Shown: positions 24,974 to 34,671, counted from the first letter of the stretch. The stretch: DNA of 64,000 nucleotides from a virus (IMGVR_UViG_3300049218_000295:62001-126000), one strand, 5' to 3'. Notes: generated by a model from the sequence alone, not told the origin. A program made the numbers and translations.

Positions 24974-25176
24974 GTAAATTTAGCCCAACTATCACTTTCC
25001 GCATCCCAGTGCCAACCGAGCGCGTCGAGAAGCTTCCTGTCTTCCTCGGAAATTTTGTTCCAAAGAGTCTTGCTGCTACCTGCGTAAATTATGTCATGTT
25101 GGGCATCAGCTTCGCTCTCCGCATCATATTTCAGTAGTAGAGCCAGACCCGCTATCACTTTAGCTACTTTCGCCAT
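24970..25176 (-). CDS. Small leftward protein of unknown function
   Basis: A 68-residue protein starting at MAKVAKVIAG, with GGGGTG as a possible ribosome site. An upstream in-frame Met 27 codons earlier lacks a better site. The sequence has a hydrophobic N-terminus (VIAGLALLL), an acidic middle (DAESEADAQ) and ends in DALGWHWDAESDSWAKFT. It is one of a few leftward genes set into the rightward fibre block, which suggests a later insertion. Function unknown. Confidence 0.5.
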   Translation of the reverse strand: MAKVAKVIAGLALLLKYDAESEADAQHDIIYAGSSKTLWNKISEEDRKLLDALGWHWDAESDSWAKFT

Positions 25177-25271
25177 GTTGCACCCCGTAATGCCTTTTAG
25201 AGGTTCTCGGCGGCGCTGACCACAGTTACCTTTATGTAGTAGGAAAACCATACACAAAGTCTAGGTGAAGA

Positions 25272-28200
25272 ATGACATTAAGAGCACTCCTTCAGTTCCG
25301 CAATCTCGACAGCACTTCCGACATCAATACGCGATATGTCAATCTTATTGGTCCCGGCGTCTACCATGGTGGACAAGTAACGCCCGTTCCGGCCCAGCTT
25401 GCGGTGAGTCTTGCTCCTTGGCAACTTGTTAACGTAGATGGTATGGTCGCTGAAGAAACCAGTGATACGGTAATCTTACAATGCCCTGCGGGACAAACGA
25501 CTGTTATTGCAGTGTATGCAGTGTACGTCGAAAATGGCGCACCCATTCTACAGACTGTCGCTTACGAGCGCGATGCCTTCTATTTACTCCCTGATCTTGA
25601 GCATTATGTCATTATGGCGATGGTCACCGTTCCTATTGGTGCCACTTCTATTTTGTCTTCCTACATCAGTTACGAATACCGCCAAAGCATCGACCCGCTC
25701 GGAAGGTCGCCTTTCCGTGGGTTCACGAACGCCACTCCGACCGACACTGTGGACAACCAAGTCGGCGATTTCTATATTGTAGTGACCGGCGGTGTTGCAA
25801 ATCTCTGGGCTTGGACTGGTACACAGTGGCAAGTCATGACAGACTTTGTTGCCCTATCGGCGGAACTGGCTAACCACATTGCCAACCTTGATGTCAACGT
25901 CAAGCATATTACTGATAACGAACTCGCAGCAGTTGTTGGTACTTCTGGGGTAGAGGCATCAGCAGTCATACAAGATATTACTTACTCTGCTGCTGCTGTC
26001 GGTGTCGCTGGGAATTTAATCAGTATAGCCTACACCAGTGGTGGTGTTGCCGGTAGTGAACTTGTTACCGTTACAGGCAATGCTATTTCGGTCAAAATTG
26101 CCGATGGCGTATCAACAGCACTTCAGATTAAAACGGCGATTGATAACAGTCCCGCTGCAGATTTGGTAACAGACCAAATCACTGGAATTGGAAGCAATCC
26201 CCAATACACTACGGCTGCAGTTCTACTAACTGATGGGGCAGGAGAACCAGTCAGCGCCGCCAACAAATTGGTGGACAATGCCGACCCTCGGATTCCTCTC
26301 CTCAACGAAGCACAGGCCCTTCCTGGTTCAAATGGCATCCCAGGCCCAGACAACCTTTATATCACTCAAGATTACCCATTAGCGATTCCGGAAGAACAGG
26401 CTTTCGTTCTTCCTCTTGCTCAGTTCCCACCGTTAGCAGTGAGTCCGCAAGCGGTCTATCTAACGGTTTCAGATGGACCGATTTACGTTGGTCTCTCTTC
26501 AATCGGTTCGGCCAACATTTACTTCAGATTCTACGACCCCTCCGACAATCGAGAATTTACAACTGCGTCAGAACTCACGGTCAACTGCACCGGCGTTTAC
26601 AAGGATGCTAACCTTACTATTGAACTTGACCCGAGTACGGACTCCAATGTTGATGAGTACGGTTTCTTTAACAACGCTGGCCTCTACATCAAGTTCAGTA
26701 CCCTACCTGATACCAACTTCAGACTGATTTATGGTCAGGGGTTCACTCTTGGCTCACTACCAAACGGTGCGCTACTTCGTCGCAATATTTATGACGCCCA
26801 AACCACTGGTGAGACAGTTATTGCTATTGAGCAGATTAAGGGCCGACCGTACACTACTGAGCCACCGACCGATGAGCAAAATATCAACCTTCGGTCCAGC
26901 CAAGTCCAATTGCAAGAATACATGGCCACGGTTTTCAACGCTGACCATGTGGTATCTAATTTTGCCAATGCAGCTAGCGTTCCCGATTTTGGAACTGATT
27001 TTGTCGAAAACGTAGGAATACCCACCGGTGCCACGTTTACCAACACCAATTTGGTCGGCTTCACCTATAATAGCACTACTGGGGTCGTCACTTACAACAG
27101 CTCGGTCGATCTTTCCGCCGTCACAGCAGGAAACATCTTTCTTGACGGCGCAGGAAACGCCTTTACAATTCAGTCAGCACCTTCTGGTTTCTCATTAACC
27201 ATTCGAACTCGCGATGGCTATATTCCGCAGTCCTCTACTCAGAACCCCCTAGGTGGAGTTAACACCTCGGTCACAACAGCCTTAAACGGCTCTTGCCAGC
27301 CGGATAACAACCCACGCAATATCAATCTGAGTACACTGCAATACGTTTCCGGACGCGAACGTATTAATATCCGCAACATCTCAGTAGCCCCGAATGAGTA
27401 TCACCCAATTACGAACAACGTGGCCTATCAAATAATCACGCCAGTACGTTCTGAAAACTTCGGTGAGCCACGTGTTCGACTGTACGGCGGACTCGAAGTC
27501 ATTAACACCGGTAGACTTCAAAGGGTCATCGCTGCCGGTTCTTCTCGGATGTTAGTGACGGGTTTTTTCACAGAGCTTTACTTGCTTTGCGACTTTACTT
27601 CGCCTCTACAGACCTCGCTCCCCTCAGTGACAGTCAAAGTGGATGGGTCGCTTACCGGTACAACTGTTGACCTCAGTCGCAGTGGCACCGAAATCAACTT
27701 TATTACAATGCAGAGTCTACCAGGAATTCGGGCGAAATCCGTTGCTATGGTCAACGGTCTCTCCGATGGAGTTCCTCATACAGTCGAGATTGTAGTGGCT
27801 GCAGGTAGCTCCATGGTTTGCTATGGTTTTGACCTTATTCGCTACGCGGTAACCTCAGGGCTTGTAATTCCTGGGCGTGCCTTTGTCCAAGCTGACTTGT
27901 ATAAAAACGACATTGTCCAAACGCTCCTTACCCCGGCGATTGGAGCCCAGCAGCGCGGTGGCGTTTCGGTTCGCTACGTCAATCGCGAGCAAGCCCTATC
28001 TTCAGAAACGTACCTTCTCACCGATTTTGATGGTACACTTCAAGGTCCGGCGGGAACTGCCGTTCCTTCAACACCGAACTTTACCGTCGGCAGCGGACTT
28101 TCTAAATTTTCCTACTACAAGGTCGGCGATGTTGTTAAGTTAGTGACTTCCTCTACCGAAGAAATCAAGCAGATTCTTTCAATTGGACCGGGTGCTGGTC

Positions 28201-30230
28201 AGGTGGTCTTCACTACCAATGTGACTTCATCGGGTTCGGCAGCTCTACTCCACATCGCAAGTACTCAGGGCGATTCAATTGACCCGACGCAAGAATACAA
28301 AAGGTATTCACCGACGGATTTCGGTCTCGGCATAACCAATGGCCCAATCACCGACTTCTCTACACCAACTTCGGCGACTCAAAACCGGATGTTCACGATG
28401 GAAGATGGCTGCACGACCATGGCGGGACAGCAGCTTAGTTTCACCAACGTAAACGTAGAAAGCACCAACTACGCGCTGTATCTTCCGAATTCTTCTTCGA
28501 CTTTGTTCATCCGGGCGCTGTGCAGTCGCATGGACATCCTGGTACCAAACTTATCGCCTTGTACCATGAATGTCTCAGTTGACGGCTGCCCTCCTTTCGC
28601 CGTTTCCATTGCAGGAGTTGGTCTACAACGAGTCACACTCTTAGTGAATGCTCGCTACCAGACCCATGAAATTACCATCACCAATAGTGCTGGCCTCACA
28701 GTTTCTGGTATCATTCTTCACGAACCTGCTATTTCCCCTGCGATTCAGGGCGCGGCTCTTGGAACCCAGAACTTGTTGGCCCGCTACGCCGCCGGTAATA
28801 ACCCCGATGGTACGATTATACCAATCGGAGCTGTGGCGCTTGACCCAACAACTACCGAGGGACGTTTCTACAGTGGGTCTGGTCTAGGTAATACCTGGAC
28901 GGACGTTCAAGACTTTGTAAATGCCCCCGCGACTGGGCGGTACATTTCCTCGAACCAGGCTGGTTCATATTTTGAATACGAATTCTTCGGCGACGGCTTT
29001 GAAATCGAATTTTCTTGCGGACCAGATCGCGGACAGGCCCTCATTGAACTGAATGGCTTAGTGGCAAATAGCACCAACTATTCCGCCACCTTCCGAAATG
29101 TAAACGCCACGACTGGTGTCGTGGACATGTACTCCTCTACTGTAAGCAGACAGCGGTTTGGCATCTCCTCACTAACCTATGGTAAGTTCACATTAAGAGT
29201 TAGCGTACAAAATCCAGCCCAGAAAAATTCTGCAAGCTCTGGCTACAACATCAACATTGCTACCATCTACTTGCTTAATACCAGTGGCTACAACAGCGTC
29301 ACTCCGTTGCAGGACTACTCCCAGGAGTTTGTTATCGGTCAAGAGACGGTTCGCGATTCTCGCCAATTCGAATCCGGCGCTACTGCTCCCATTACTCTTA
29401 CCCAAGTCCAGCAGGTTCTTGCCTATCCACGTGACGGTTCCTACTCGGTCGGCTTTGAGTCAGATGATGATTTCCCCGTTCTCCCCGATGGCTCAAACGG
29501 TGGTGCGCAGATCATAGCGGCCCTTGCTGCCGCAGCCGCAACCCCAGACAGTCTCGACCCTCGAACCATACGCAAAATTTGGATTAAGCCAGGAACCTAT
29601 CAAATCACGTCGTTAATCCAGGTACCTACAAGTATTGAAATTGAAGGGATAGGGTTCCCTGTATTGAACAACAATGGGGCGGGAAGCACATGCTTCCAGG
29701 CTACTGGCACGCAGATTAGAATCCGTTCTCTTGACTTCAGTGGCTTCACGATTGCGGTCGATGTAAACAACAACACTGGCATCTCCATGTTCTTCAACCG
29801 GAACATGACTCATGCTAACATGCTGTTGGCTGACACGATTGTAACTCCAACTGATGCGCAAGCAGTGGTTGGTACCACGGCTTCACTCCAAGCAGGATTT
29901 GCCACTCATACGGACTTGCAGGCTGCTCACGATGCCGTCCCTGCTGGAAGCAAAATCATTTTGCTCGCTGGTACCAACATCACCAACCCCGTCACCATCA
30001 GCAAGAACAATATCTTGATTGAAGGTATGGGCAATGCGGCAGTGGTGAACACCACAATCACAATCACATCCAATAACTGTATGGTGAAGTATTTGCGTTG
30101 TGCGGGAACCGCGCCGTCACTTGTTGTGAGTGGAAACTACAACATCCTGAAAGAGATTTGGATTCCGAGCACAGGTGGTATTTCGGATTCCGGAGTGGAC
30201 AACGTCTACGAGGTAATTCAGGAGTTATAA
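25272..30230 (+). CDS. Giant tail-fibre protein 1
   Basis: A 1,652-residue, mostly beta protein. Its first ~320 residues align with the giant protein at 34763 (LLQFRNLDSTSDINTRY against the equivalent AIFQWDNSDSTADLNQRF; FRGF, then FYIVVTGGVANLWAWTG), so the N-terminus probably attaches both to the same tail site. A ~100-residue domain is inserted at about 225-325. The final ~120 residues (LQAAHDAVPAGSKIILLAGTN, then ITISKNNILIEG-like rungs) look like a parallel beta-helix, as in fibre tips that bind or cut glycans. Three tail-collar genes follow directly. A GGTGAAGA site precedes the ATG. Confidence 0.75.
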   Translation: MTLRALLQFRNLDSTSDINTRYVNLIGPGVYHGGQVTPVPAQLAVSLAPWQLVNVDGMVAEETSDTVILQCPAGQTTVIAVYAVYVENGAPILQTVAYERDAFYLLPDLEHYVIMAMVTVPIGATSILSSYISYEYRQSIDPLGRSPFRGFTNATPTDTVDNQVGDFYIVVTGGVANLWAWTGTQWQVMTDFVALSAELANHIANLDVNVKHITDNELAAVVGTSGVEASAVIQDITYSAAAVGVAGNLISIAYTSGGVAGSELVTVTGNAISVKIADGVSTALQIKTAIDNSPAADLVTDQITGIGSNPQYTTAAVLLTDGAGEPVSAANKLVDNADPRIPLLNEAQALPGSNGIPGPDNLYITQDYPLAIPEEQAFVLPLAQFPPLAVSPQAVYLTVSDGPIYVGLSSIGSANIYFRFYDPSDNREFTTASELTVNCTGVYKDANLTIELDPSTDSNVDEYGFFNNAGLYIKFSTLPDTNFRLIYGQGFTLGSLPNGALLRRNIYDAQTTGETVIAIEQIKGRPYTTEPPTDEQNINLRSSQVQLQEYMATVFNADHVVSNFANAASVPDFGTDFVENVGIPTGATFTNTNLVGFTYNSTTGVVTYNSSVDLSAVTAGNIFLDGAGNAFTIQSAPSGFSLTIRTRDGYIPQSSTQNPLGGVNTSVTTALNGSCQPDNNPRNINLSTLQYVSGRERINIRNISVAPNEYHPITNNVAYQIITPVRSENFGEPRVRLYGGLEVINTGRLQRVIAAGSSRMLVTGFFTELYLLCDFTSPLQTSLPSVTVKVDGSLTGTTVDLSRSGTEINFITMQSLPGIRAKSVAMVNGLSDGVPHTVEIVVAAGSSMVCYGFDLIRYAVTSGLVIPGRAFVQADLYKNDIVQTLLTPAIGAQQRGGVSVRYVNREQALSSETYLLTDFDGTLQGPAGTAVPSTPNFTVGSGLSKFSYYKVGDVVKLVTSSTEEIKQILSIGPGAGQVVFTTNVTSSGSAALLHIASTQGDSIDPTQEYKRYSPTDFGLGITNGPITDFSTPTSATQNRMFTMEDGCTTMAGQQLSFTNVNVESTNYALYLPNSSSTLFIRALCSRMDILVPNLSPCTMNVSVDGCPPFAVSIAGVGLQRVTLLVNARYQTHEITITNSAGLTVSGIILHEPAISPAIQGAALGTQNLLARYAAGNNPDGTIIPIGAVALDPTTTEGRFYSGSGLGNTWTDVQDFVNAPATGRYISSNQAGSYFEYEFFGDGFEIEFSCGPDRGQALIELNGLVANSTNYSATFRNVNATTGVVDMYSSTVSRQRFGISSLTYGKFTLRVSVQNPAQKNSASSGYNINIATIYLLNTSGYNSVTPLQDYSQEFVIGQETVRDSRQFESGATAPITLTQVQQVLAYPRDGSYSVGFESDDDFPVLPDGSNGGAQIIAALAAAAATPDSLDPRTIRKIWIKPGTYQITSLIQVPTSIEIEGIGFPVLNNNGAGSTCFQATGTQIRIRSLDFSGFTIAVDVNNNTGISMFFNRNMTHANMLLADTIVTPTDAQAVVGTTASLQAGFATHTDLQAAHDAVPAGSKIILLAGTNITNPVTISKNNILIEGMGNAAVVNTTITITSNNCMVKYLRCAGTAPSLVVSGNYNILKEIWIPSTGGISDSGVDNVYEVIQEL
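25945..26250 (+). repeat. Domain inserted in giant fibre 1
   Basis: Codes for about 100 residues (VIQDITYSAAAVGVAGN onward to LLTDGAG) that are missing at the equivalent point of the paralogue at 34763. The pattern (ITYSAAAVG-AGN-ISIAYTSGG, then GNAISVKIADGVSTALQIKTAI) is one I know from repeated domains in large phage structural proteins. Confidence 0.5.
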
Positions 30231-30878
30231 ATGCCTTTTATTGGTACCAGCGAAAATACCGGTATGATTAAGGAATGGACAAGTGCCACCTTACCGGCTG
30301 GTTATTTGTTTTGTGATGGAACTTTGTATCCGACCGCCACATATCCAAGTCTATTTTCAATCATAGGCACTAATTACAACATAGTTGGCGATGCTGCTGG
30401 ATATTTCCGGGTGCCTGACCTACGTGGTAAGACGCCGTTAGGTACAGGACAAGATGTGTACCAAGGACTCACCAACCGCTCTTTGGCTGAGTATGTTGGC
30501 GAGGAGCTGCATGTGCTGGGGACCAGTGAACTCGGTCTACACACTCACTCGCAGGGCACGATGCAAACCGAGACCCAAGCTCACGGTCATACGGCGACCA
30601 CGAACCAATACGATTTGAATCACACACACTCATACACGGAGTACCCAAATTCGGGTAGTGATAATGGACCTTCTGGCGGCGGAACTAGTGCCGGGCAAAA
30701 TAATGCAGGCACCGGAGCGGCACAAGAAAGCTTGTATCATAACCACAATAGCACAATGGGTGACAATATTGGCGACCACACACATACATTAACTACAGGG
30801 ACAGGAGATGGAGTTACGGACACTGGGCACAACAATATGCAGCCCTTTCTGGTCCTCAACTTCATAATTAAATACTGA
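30231..30878 (+). CDS. Tail-collar (gp12-like) fibre protein 1
   Basis: A 215-residue protein starting one base after the giant fibre stop. Residues ~10-75 are a phage tail-collar domain: MIKEWTSATLPAGYLFCDG, then YPSLFSIIGTNYN and YFRVPDLRGKTPLGTGQD. This domain occurs in T4 gp12 and MdpB-like proteins. The rest is His-rich (HTHSQ, HGHT, HTHSY, YHNHN, DHTHT), as in T4 gp12 and gp37, where such histidines coordinate metal along a trimeric axis. It ends HNNMQPFLVLNFIIKY, a motif shared by all five collar proteins here. Confidence 0.8.
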   Translation: MPFIGTSENTGMIKEWTSATLPAGYLFCDGTLYPTATYPSLFSIIGTNYNIVGDAAGYFRVPDLRGKTPLGTGQDVYQGLTNRSLAEYVGEELHVLGTSELGLHTHSQGTMQTETQAHGHTATTNQYDLNHTHSYTEYPNSGSDNGPSGGGTSAGQNNAGTGAAQESLYHNHNSTMGDNIGDHTHTLTTGTGDGVTDTGHNNMQPFLVLNFIIKY

Positions 30879-30879
30879 T

Positions 30880-31560
30880 ATGCCGATTTTGAGGAACTCA
30901 GCCGATGTTACCGGAACGATCAAGTATTTATCGAATACTTTGATTGTGAACGGTTACATACCTTGCGACGGTTCCGTCTATCCAATCGCTACTTATCCTT
31001 CGCTTGCTAGCGTCATTGGGACGACTTACAACATCGGTGGTGAGGGTTCTTCCAACTTCCGTGTTCCGGATCTTCGGAGCAAAACGCCGGTCGGTGCTGG
31101 TCAGGACAGCGCCCATAACCTGAGTAACCGCGTGCTTGGTTATTACGGCGTGGGTTTCGACGTTGGGGAAGAAACCCACGTTCTGGTGGTTGATGAGTTG
31201 GCCGAACACGTGCACACTGCTACCACCGGGATTGAATCTCCTCTTCATGCCCACCCCAATAGCATTAACTACACTACGACTAACATTAGTGGTCAGGATC
31301 TCAATTCACATGCTCACTACTATACCCACACCAATACTGCTTTTGATGGCGACAGCGGTGGTGGTAGCACCATGCCTAATGGAGACCGAGGGGCGACTAC
31401 TGGTGGGTCGGGTAGCTTAAATCATGGTCACACTTATACAACTAGCAACGCAAGTTACAGTCACAACCATCAATATCAAACTGACGAAGGGACTGGTTTG
31501 GGAGACAGTCACAACAATATGCAGCCAAGTTTAGTCTGCTGCTTTTATATAAAGTATTAA
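30880..31560 (+). CDS. Tail-collar (gp12-like) fibre protein 2
   Basis: A 226-residue paralogue of the preceding protein, one base downstream. The collar domain reads GTIKYLSNTLIVNGYIPCDG and FRVPDLRSKTPVGAGQD. The His-rich region (HVHTA, HAHPN, HAHYYTH, HGHTYT, HNHQY) and the ending HNNMQPSLVCCFYIKY are present. The sequence between shared motifs differs strongly, as expected for receptor-specific tips. Confidence 0.8.
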   Translation: MPILRNSADVTGTIKYLSNTLIVNGYIPCDGSVYPIATYPSLASVIGTTYNIGGEGSSNFRVPDLRSKTPVGAGQDSAHNLSNRVLGYYGVGFDVGEETHVLVVDELAEHVHTATTGIESPLHAHPNSINYTTTNISGQDLNSHAHYYTHTNTAFDGDSGGGSTMPNGDRGATTGGSGSLNHGHTYTTSNASYSHNHQYQTDEGTGLGDSHNNMQPSLVCCFYIKY

Positions 31561-31563
31561 CTT

Positions 31564-32214
31564 ATGCCACTACTTACAGTTGACGCCACAGGAAATATTA
31601 AGACTTTTGCACCAGGGGTGACTACTGTTGGCTATCTTCCATGCGATGGCAGTCAATACCCCCAAACCCAATACCCTAGTCTCTTTGCGGTTATTGGAAC
31701 CACCTTCAATCTGGGTACTGAAACTGCTGGCAATTTTAGGGTCCCGAACATGCAGGGCAAGGTGAAGCTCGGGGCAGGACAAGATGCAACTCGAGGATTG
31801 AGTGCCCGCACATTAGGGGAATTTCTGGGTGAAGAAAACCATTCTCTAGCTACTGCTGAAATGCCACCCCATACTCATAGTGGTTATACCGACTACAACA
31901 GCACCGATAATCATTATCACAATGGTAATTCAGTTAGCGACAACTTGAACCTCAACCATACACATTCCTACACTGCCATTAACACACACGGTGCGGGTAG
32001 CGGTGGTGGTAACGCGGGAGCTAACGCTTCGGGGCAAAACACCACTGGTGCATATAATATTTCGCTGGTGCATGACCATGGTGTTTCAATCACTTCCTTG
32101 GCCAATACCCATACCAACAATTCATACACCACCGACACTGGAACTGGAGTCGCCGGTGATCCCCACAACAACATGCAACCTTCATTAGGAATTCCGTACT
32201 ATATTAAATACTAA
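31564..32214 (+). CDS. Tail-collar (gp12-like) fibre protein 3
   Basis: A 216-residue paralogue. The collar domain is GNIKTFAPGVTTVGYLPCDG and FRVPNMQGKVKLGAGQD; LSARTLGEFLGEENHSL matches the same region in collar protein 5 (LSARTLGEIVGEETHTL). The His-rich part (HTHSG, HYHNG, HTHSY, HDHG) ends HNNMQPSLGIPYYIKY. It is separated from collar 2 by three bases. Confidence 0.8.
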   Translation: MPLLTVDATGNIKTFAPGVTTVGYLPCDGSQYPQTQYPSLFAVIGTTFNLGTETAGNFRVPNMQGKVKLGAGQDATRGLSARTLGEFLGEENHSLATAEMPPHTHSGYTDYNSTDNHYHNGNSVSDNLNLNHTHSYTAINTHGAGSGGGNAGANASGQNTTGAYNISLVHDHGVSITSLANTHTNNSYTTDTGTGVAGDPHNNMQPSLGIPYYIKY

Positions 32215-32216
32215 CT

Positions 32217-33062
32217 ATGTCAAATCCATTTACCTACGAACCTACCGACTACACTTTTGAATCCACGGAGCCCGCTGACCTACAGCAACATCCTGAGTAC
32301 CTCCGCAATTTGGAGGTCATCAAAAAGCAGCCACATGAGTTAGTCTGTGACGACTTAATTAATTGGGGCCAAGTGGAGAGCAACCGCAGGGAGTATGTAA
32401 GGAAATTAGAACGAGGACCGCATGCCACAATTTGGGACTATATCGAGCCCCCAGTGGGAACGTACCTATGGTATCAACAATACGTCAATGAAGATACTGG
32501 ACTCGCGAGGCTTGAGCATGTCCATGTGAACAACTTGTTGTATTACTCTGGCGGTATTTCTCAGTGGGACCTTAATGAGAGCTACAAGATTGAGCGCTAT
32601 CGGTCGATGTACCGTAACGGGAGTACGATTTCAACCGGAAACTTGACCAAGATCAAAAGCACTTACATCAACCCAATTCGGGTTTTCCGGGACAAGCAAA
32701 AGAGGCTGTTCATCCTAGATGGTTACAAACGTCACCGTGCAGCCGAACTAGAAAAAGTTAAAGTTTTATCCGCCTGGGTTTTTGAAGTAAATGGAGATTT
32801 CTTGGCCAACCGGACTCACTATATTGAACAAGCAATCAAAGAGGGTAAAGAAGTTCCGAAGCATGAGCTGAGCCTAGTTGGGGAGTCGTATCCCTTGTAT
32901 GTACCCCCGGTGGGATATCAAGATTTGCGTAAACGTTACTACCCACCAGTAGGAAAACAAATTGACGCAATGTTGAAAGCGGTGATGGAAGGAGACAAAT
33001 CTGACTTGAAAGCACTGTATGAAACTATCAAACAGGTTAAAGCCAGATTTCCTAAAGAATGA
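32217..33062 (+). CDS. ParB/Srx-like domain protein A
   Basis: A 281-residue protein. Residues about 150-190 fit the ParB N-terminal/sulfiredoxin-like fold: INPIRVFRDKQKRLFILDG followed by YKRHRAAELEKVKVLSAWV. The pattern D-G-x-x-R-x-x-A is the ParB-type box, in which Arg and neighbouring residues bind nucleotide. Proteins with this domain include CTPases and nucleases, and phage examples are not well understood. The first ~140 residues are unrecognised. It has a degenerate paralogue next to it and sits in the middle of the fibre cluster, which is an odd place for a DNA-partition or nuclease function. The stop overlaps the next start by four bases. Confidence 0.6.
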   Translation: MSNPFTYEPTDYTFESTEPADLQQHPEYLRNLEVIKKQPHELVCDDLINWGQVESNRREYVRKLERGPHATIWDYIEPPVGTYLWYQQYVNEDTGLARLEHVHVNNLLYYSGGISQWDLNESYKIERYRSMYRNGSTISTGNLTKIKSTYINPIRVFRDKQKRLFILDGYKRHRAAELEKVKVLSAWVFEVNGDFLANRTHYIEQAIKEGKEVPKHELSLVGESYPLYVPPVGYQDLRKRYYPPVGKQIDAMLKAVMEGDKSDLKALYETIKQVKARFPKE

Positions 33063-33730
33063 AGAAACCGCATGAACTAGTTACTTCAGAGTTTGTTCCC
33101 TTTCGAGAGTATTCTATTCTCAAAAGGGACCTCAGTTCCATACCCGTCGGTTCCTACGCCTGGAACCGCCAGGGCCTAGCTCGTGACTCTGCAGTTCTCG
33201 AACTAGTAGAACTTGACCCCAAAGCATTGCTCTACCACGCAGTAGACGCTATGGAGAACGAGTGGGCACTAGAATGTCGATATCGTAATATTGGAAGAGT
33301 GAACCACCAGCTCCAAAAAACAGGGCAACTCCCGCCCATCACCGCCTACCTGGATAAGAACAAAAATATTAGGTGCGTTTATTTGTCGAGCTATATTGCC
33401 AAAGTAGCCCAGTCTCATCAACTTCCAAAAGTGAAAGTTTGGCTGATGGACGCGACCAAAGGCTACGCCCTTAACAGGACTTTATATTTGCAGCAAGCCG
33501 CCAAGGATGGTTTATCAATCCCCGCTGAAGTATTGGAGGAATATGACTCCGGTGCTTTCGGTCTTTCGTTGCCTCTTCACTGTCCAACCTTGACTGAAAC
33601 CGATAGCGCGTTTGTTGGGAAACCCAACGTCGGAGATCATTTAGAGAGGCTTTACGAGGCTCTATTGAAAGAAGACAAGGCTAACAATCTAACAGAAATC
33701 CAAAAAAGACTGAGAGCGCTCGATGAATAA
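33059..33730 (+). CDS. Degenerate paralogue of the ParB-like protein A
   Basis: A 223-residue protein that shares several landmarks with the preceding one: KPHELV, PVGSYAW for PVGTYLW, LLYHA for LLYY, and LNRTLYLQQAAKDGLSIP for ANRTHYIEQAIKEGKEVP. The ParB box is lost: where protein A has DGYKRHRAA it has YLSSYIAKVA. It is therefore a tandem duplicate that has probably lost the nucleotide-binding function but is kept as an open frame. Its last eight bases overlap the GT8-like gene. Confidence 0.55.
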   Translation: MKKPHELVTSEFVPFREYSILKRDLSSIPVGSYAWNRQGLARDSAVLELVELDPKALLYHAVDAMENEWALECRYRNIGRVNHQLQKTGQLPPITAYLDKNKNIRCVYLSSYIAKVAQSHQLPKVKVWLMDATKGYALNRTLYLQQAAKDGLSIPAEVLEEYDSGAFGLSLPLHCPTLTETDSAFVGKPNVGDHLERLYEALLKEDKANNLTEIQKRLRALDE

Positions 33731-34403
33731 GATCTTCATTGGGTACGAGGAAAAGCAGAAGATTGCGGCTGACGTCCTAAAATTCAGTCTTCTGAAGCAT
33801 AGTACAATTCCTCTAGACATTCAATACCTCAAGTTGTCAGAACTCGACTTCCCTCGACCCATAGACCCGCTGCAGTCTACTGAGTTCACTTATTCACGTT
33901 TCTTAGTGCCCAGCATTTGCAACTACCAGGGCACGGCGCTGTTCTTGGACTGCGACATCTTATGCCTAAGCGATGTCAAAGAAATTTTTGAGCTTCCGAT
34001 GGAAGAGTACGCTATCAGGGTCGTAAAGCAGGTTCATGTCGTACAGGGAGCAACCACCAAAATGGGCGGTAAGTCCCAGGTCTATTATCCCCGCAAAAAC
34101 TGGTCGAGCGTCATGTTTATGAATTGTGAGAAGCTCCGGTACTGGAGCAAAGACTACGTCTGTGAGTCAGTGGGACTGGACCTCCACCAATTCAAGGGCC
34201 TAGAAAAGTCCGATATTGGCGTTTTGCCCCTGGAATGGAACCATCTTGATCATCGGAATGCTAAAACCAAAATGCTGCATTACACTTCGGGCGGACCTTG
34301 GTTGCCGGGGTGTGAAAACCACCCCCAAGAGGCACTTTGGCATTCCTATGAGCAAGAATTTCGCCAGGGGGAAGCCACGCCTCCCCCCGCAGAAAAGCTT
34401 TAA
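33723..34403 (+). CDS. GT8-like glycosyltransferase
   Basis: A 226-residue protein with a GT-A fold pattern. GTALFLDCDILCLSDVKEIF contains the D-C-D motif (76-78) that binds the metal and nucleotide sugar, as in GT8 enzymes (LgtC, glycogenin). NWSSVMFMNC and LHYTSGGPWLPG at the C-terminal side match the acceptor-side features of that family. It is shorter than usual (about 280), but all motifs are present. It may glycosylate a virion fibre or the host surface. It ends four bases past the end of the leftward gene. Confidence 0.7.
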   Translation: MNKIFIGYEEKQKIAADVLKFSLLKHSTIPLDIQYLKLSELDFPRPIDPLQSTEFTYSRFLVPSICNYQGTALFLDCDILCLSDVKEIFELPMEEYAIRVVKQVHVVQGATTKMGGKSQVYYPRKNWSSVMFMNCEKLRYWSKDYVCESVGLDLHQFKGLEKSDIGVLPLEWNHLDHRNAKTKMLHYTSGGPWLPGCENHPQEALWHSYEQEFRQGEATPPPAEKL

Positions 34404-34621
34404 GCGGCTTTACGATGAACCTTTGCTTTGCGCAGCTTGGCTGCGGCGGCCCGTCTTTCTCGCTGGGCGTCGCGCCGCCGCGCACGCTCCGCTACCTTCT
34501 GATGTTCTTTGCAGCGTTTGGCGTGATGCTCGTCTTGCGGCATGACCCAACGTCCCTTTCCGCAATCCACGCATTTGATTAAGACACTGTATTCTGGACC
34601 TGGTTTTTTTGGCCTTGCCAT
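34400..34621 (-). CDS. Small basic protein with a CxxC...CxxH zinc motif
   Basis: A 73-residue leftward protein with the ribosome site AAGGAG upstream. Residues ~16-39 carry CVDCGKGRW and HHAKRCKEH, a likely zinc knuckle with ligands C-x2-C and C-x2-H. The C-terminal half is a strongly basic helix (ERARRRDAQRERRAAAAKLRKAK). It is likely to bind nucleic acid. It is preceded by the clearest leftward promoter in the window, so it is an independent gene set into the fibre cluster. Confidence 0.65.
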   Translation of the reverse strand: MARPKKPGPEYSVLIKCVDCGKGRWVMPQDEHHAKRCKEHQKVAERARRRDAQRERRAAAAKLRKAKVHRKAA

Positions 34622-34642
34622 AGACTGTTACTCCTTAGAACC

Positions 34643-34671
34643 AGTATAACATAATTGTGCAAACGCGTCAA
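34643..34671 (-). promoter_or_regulatory. Sigma70-type promoter for the leftward zinc-motif gene
   Basis: Read on the - strand: -35 TTGACG (34671-34666), a 17-base spacer and -10 TATACT (34648-34643), with an extended -10 TG one base upstream (TGTTATACT). It lies 22 bases upstream of the start codon of the leftward gene, close to consensus. Confidence 0.8.
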
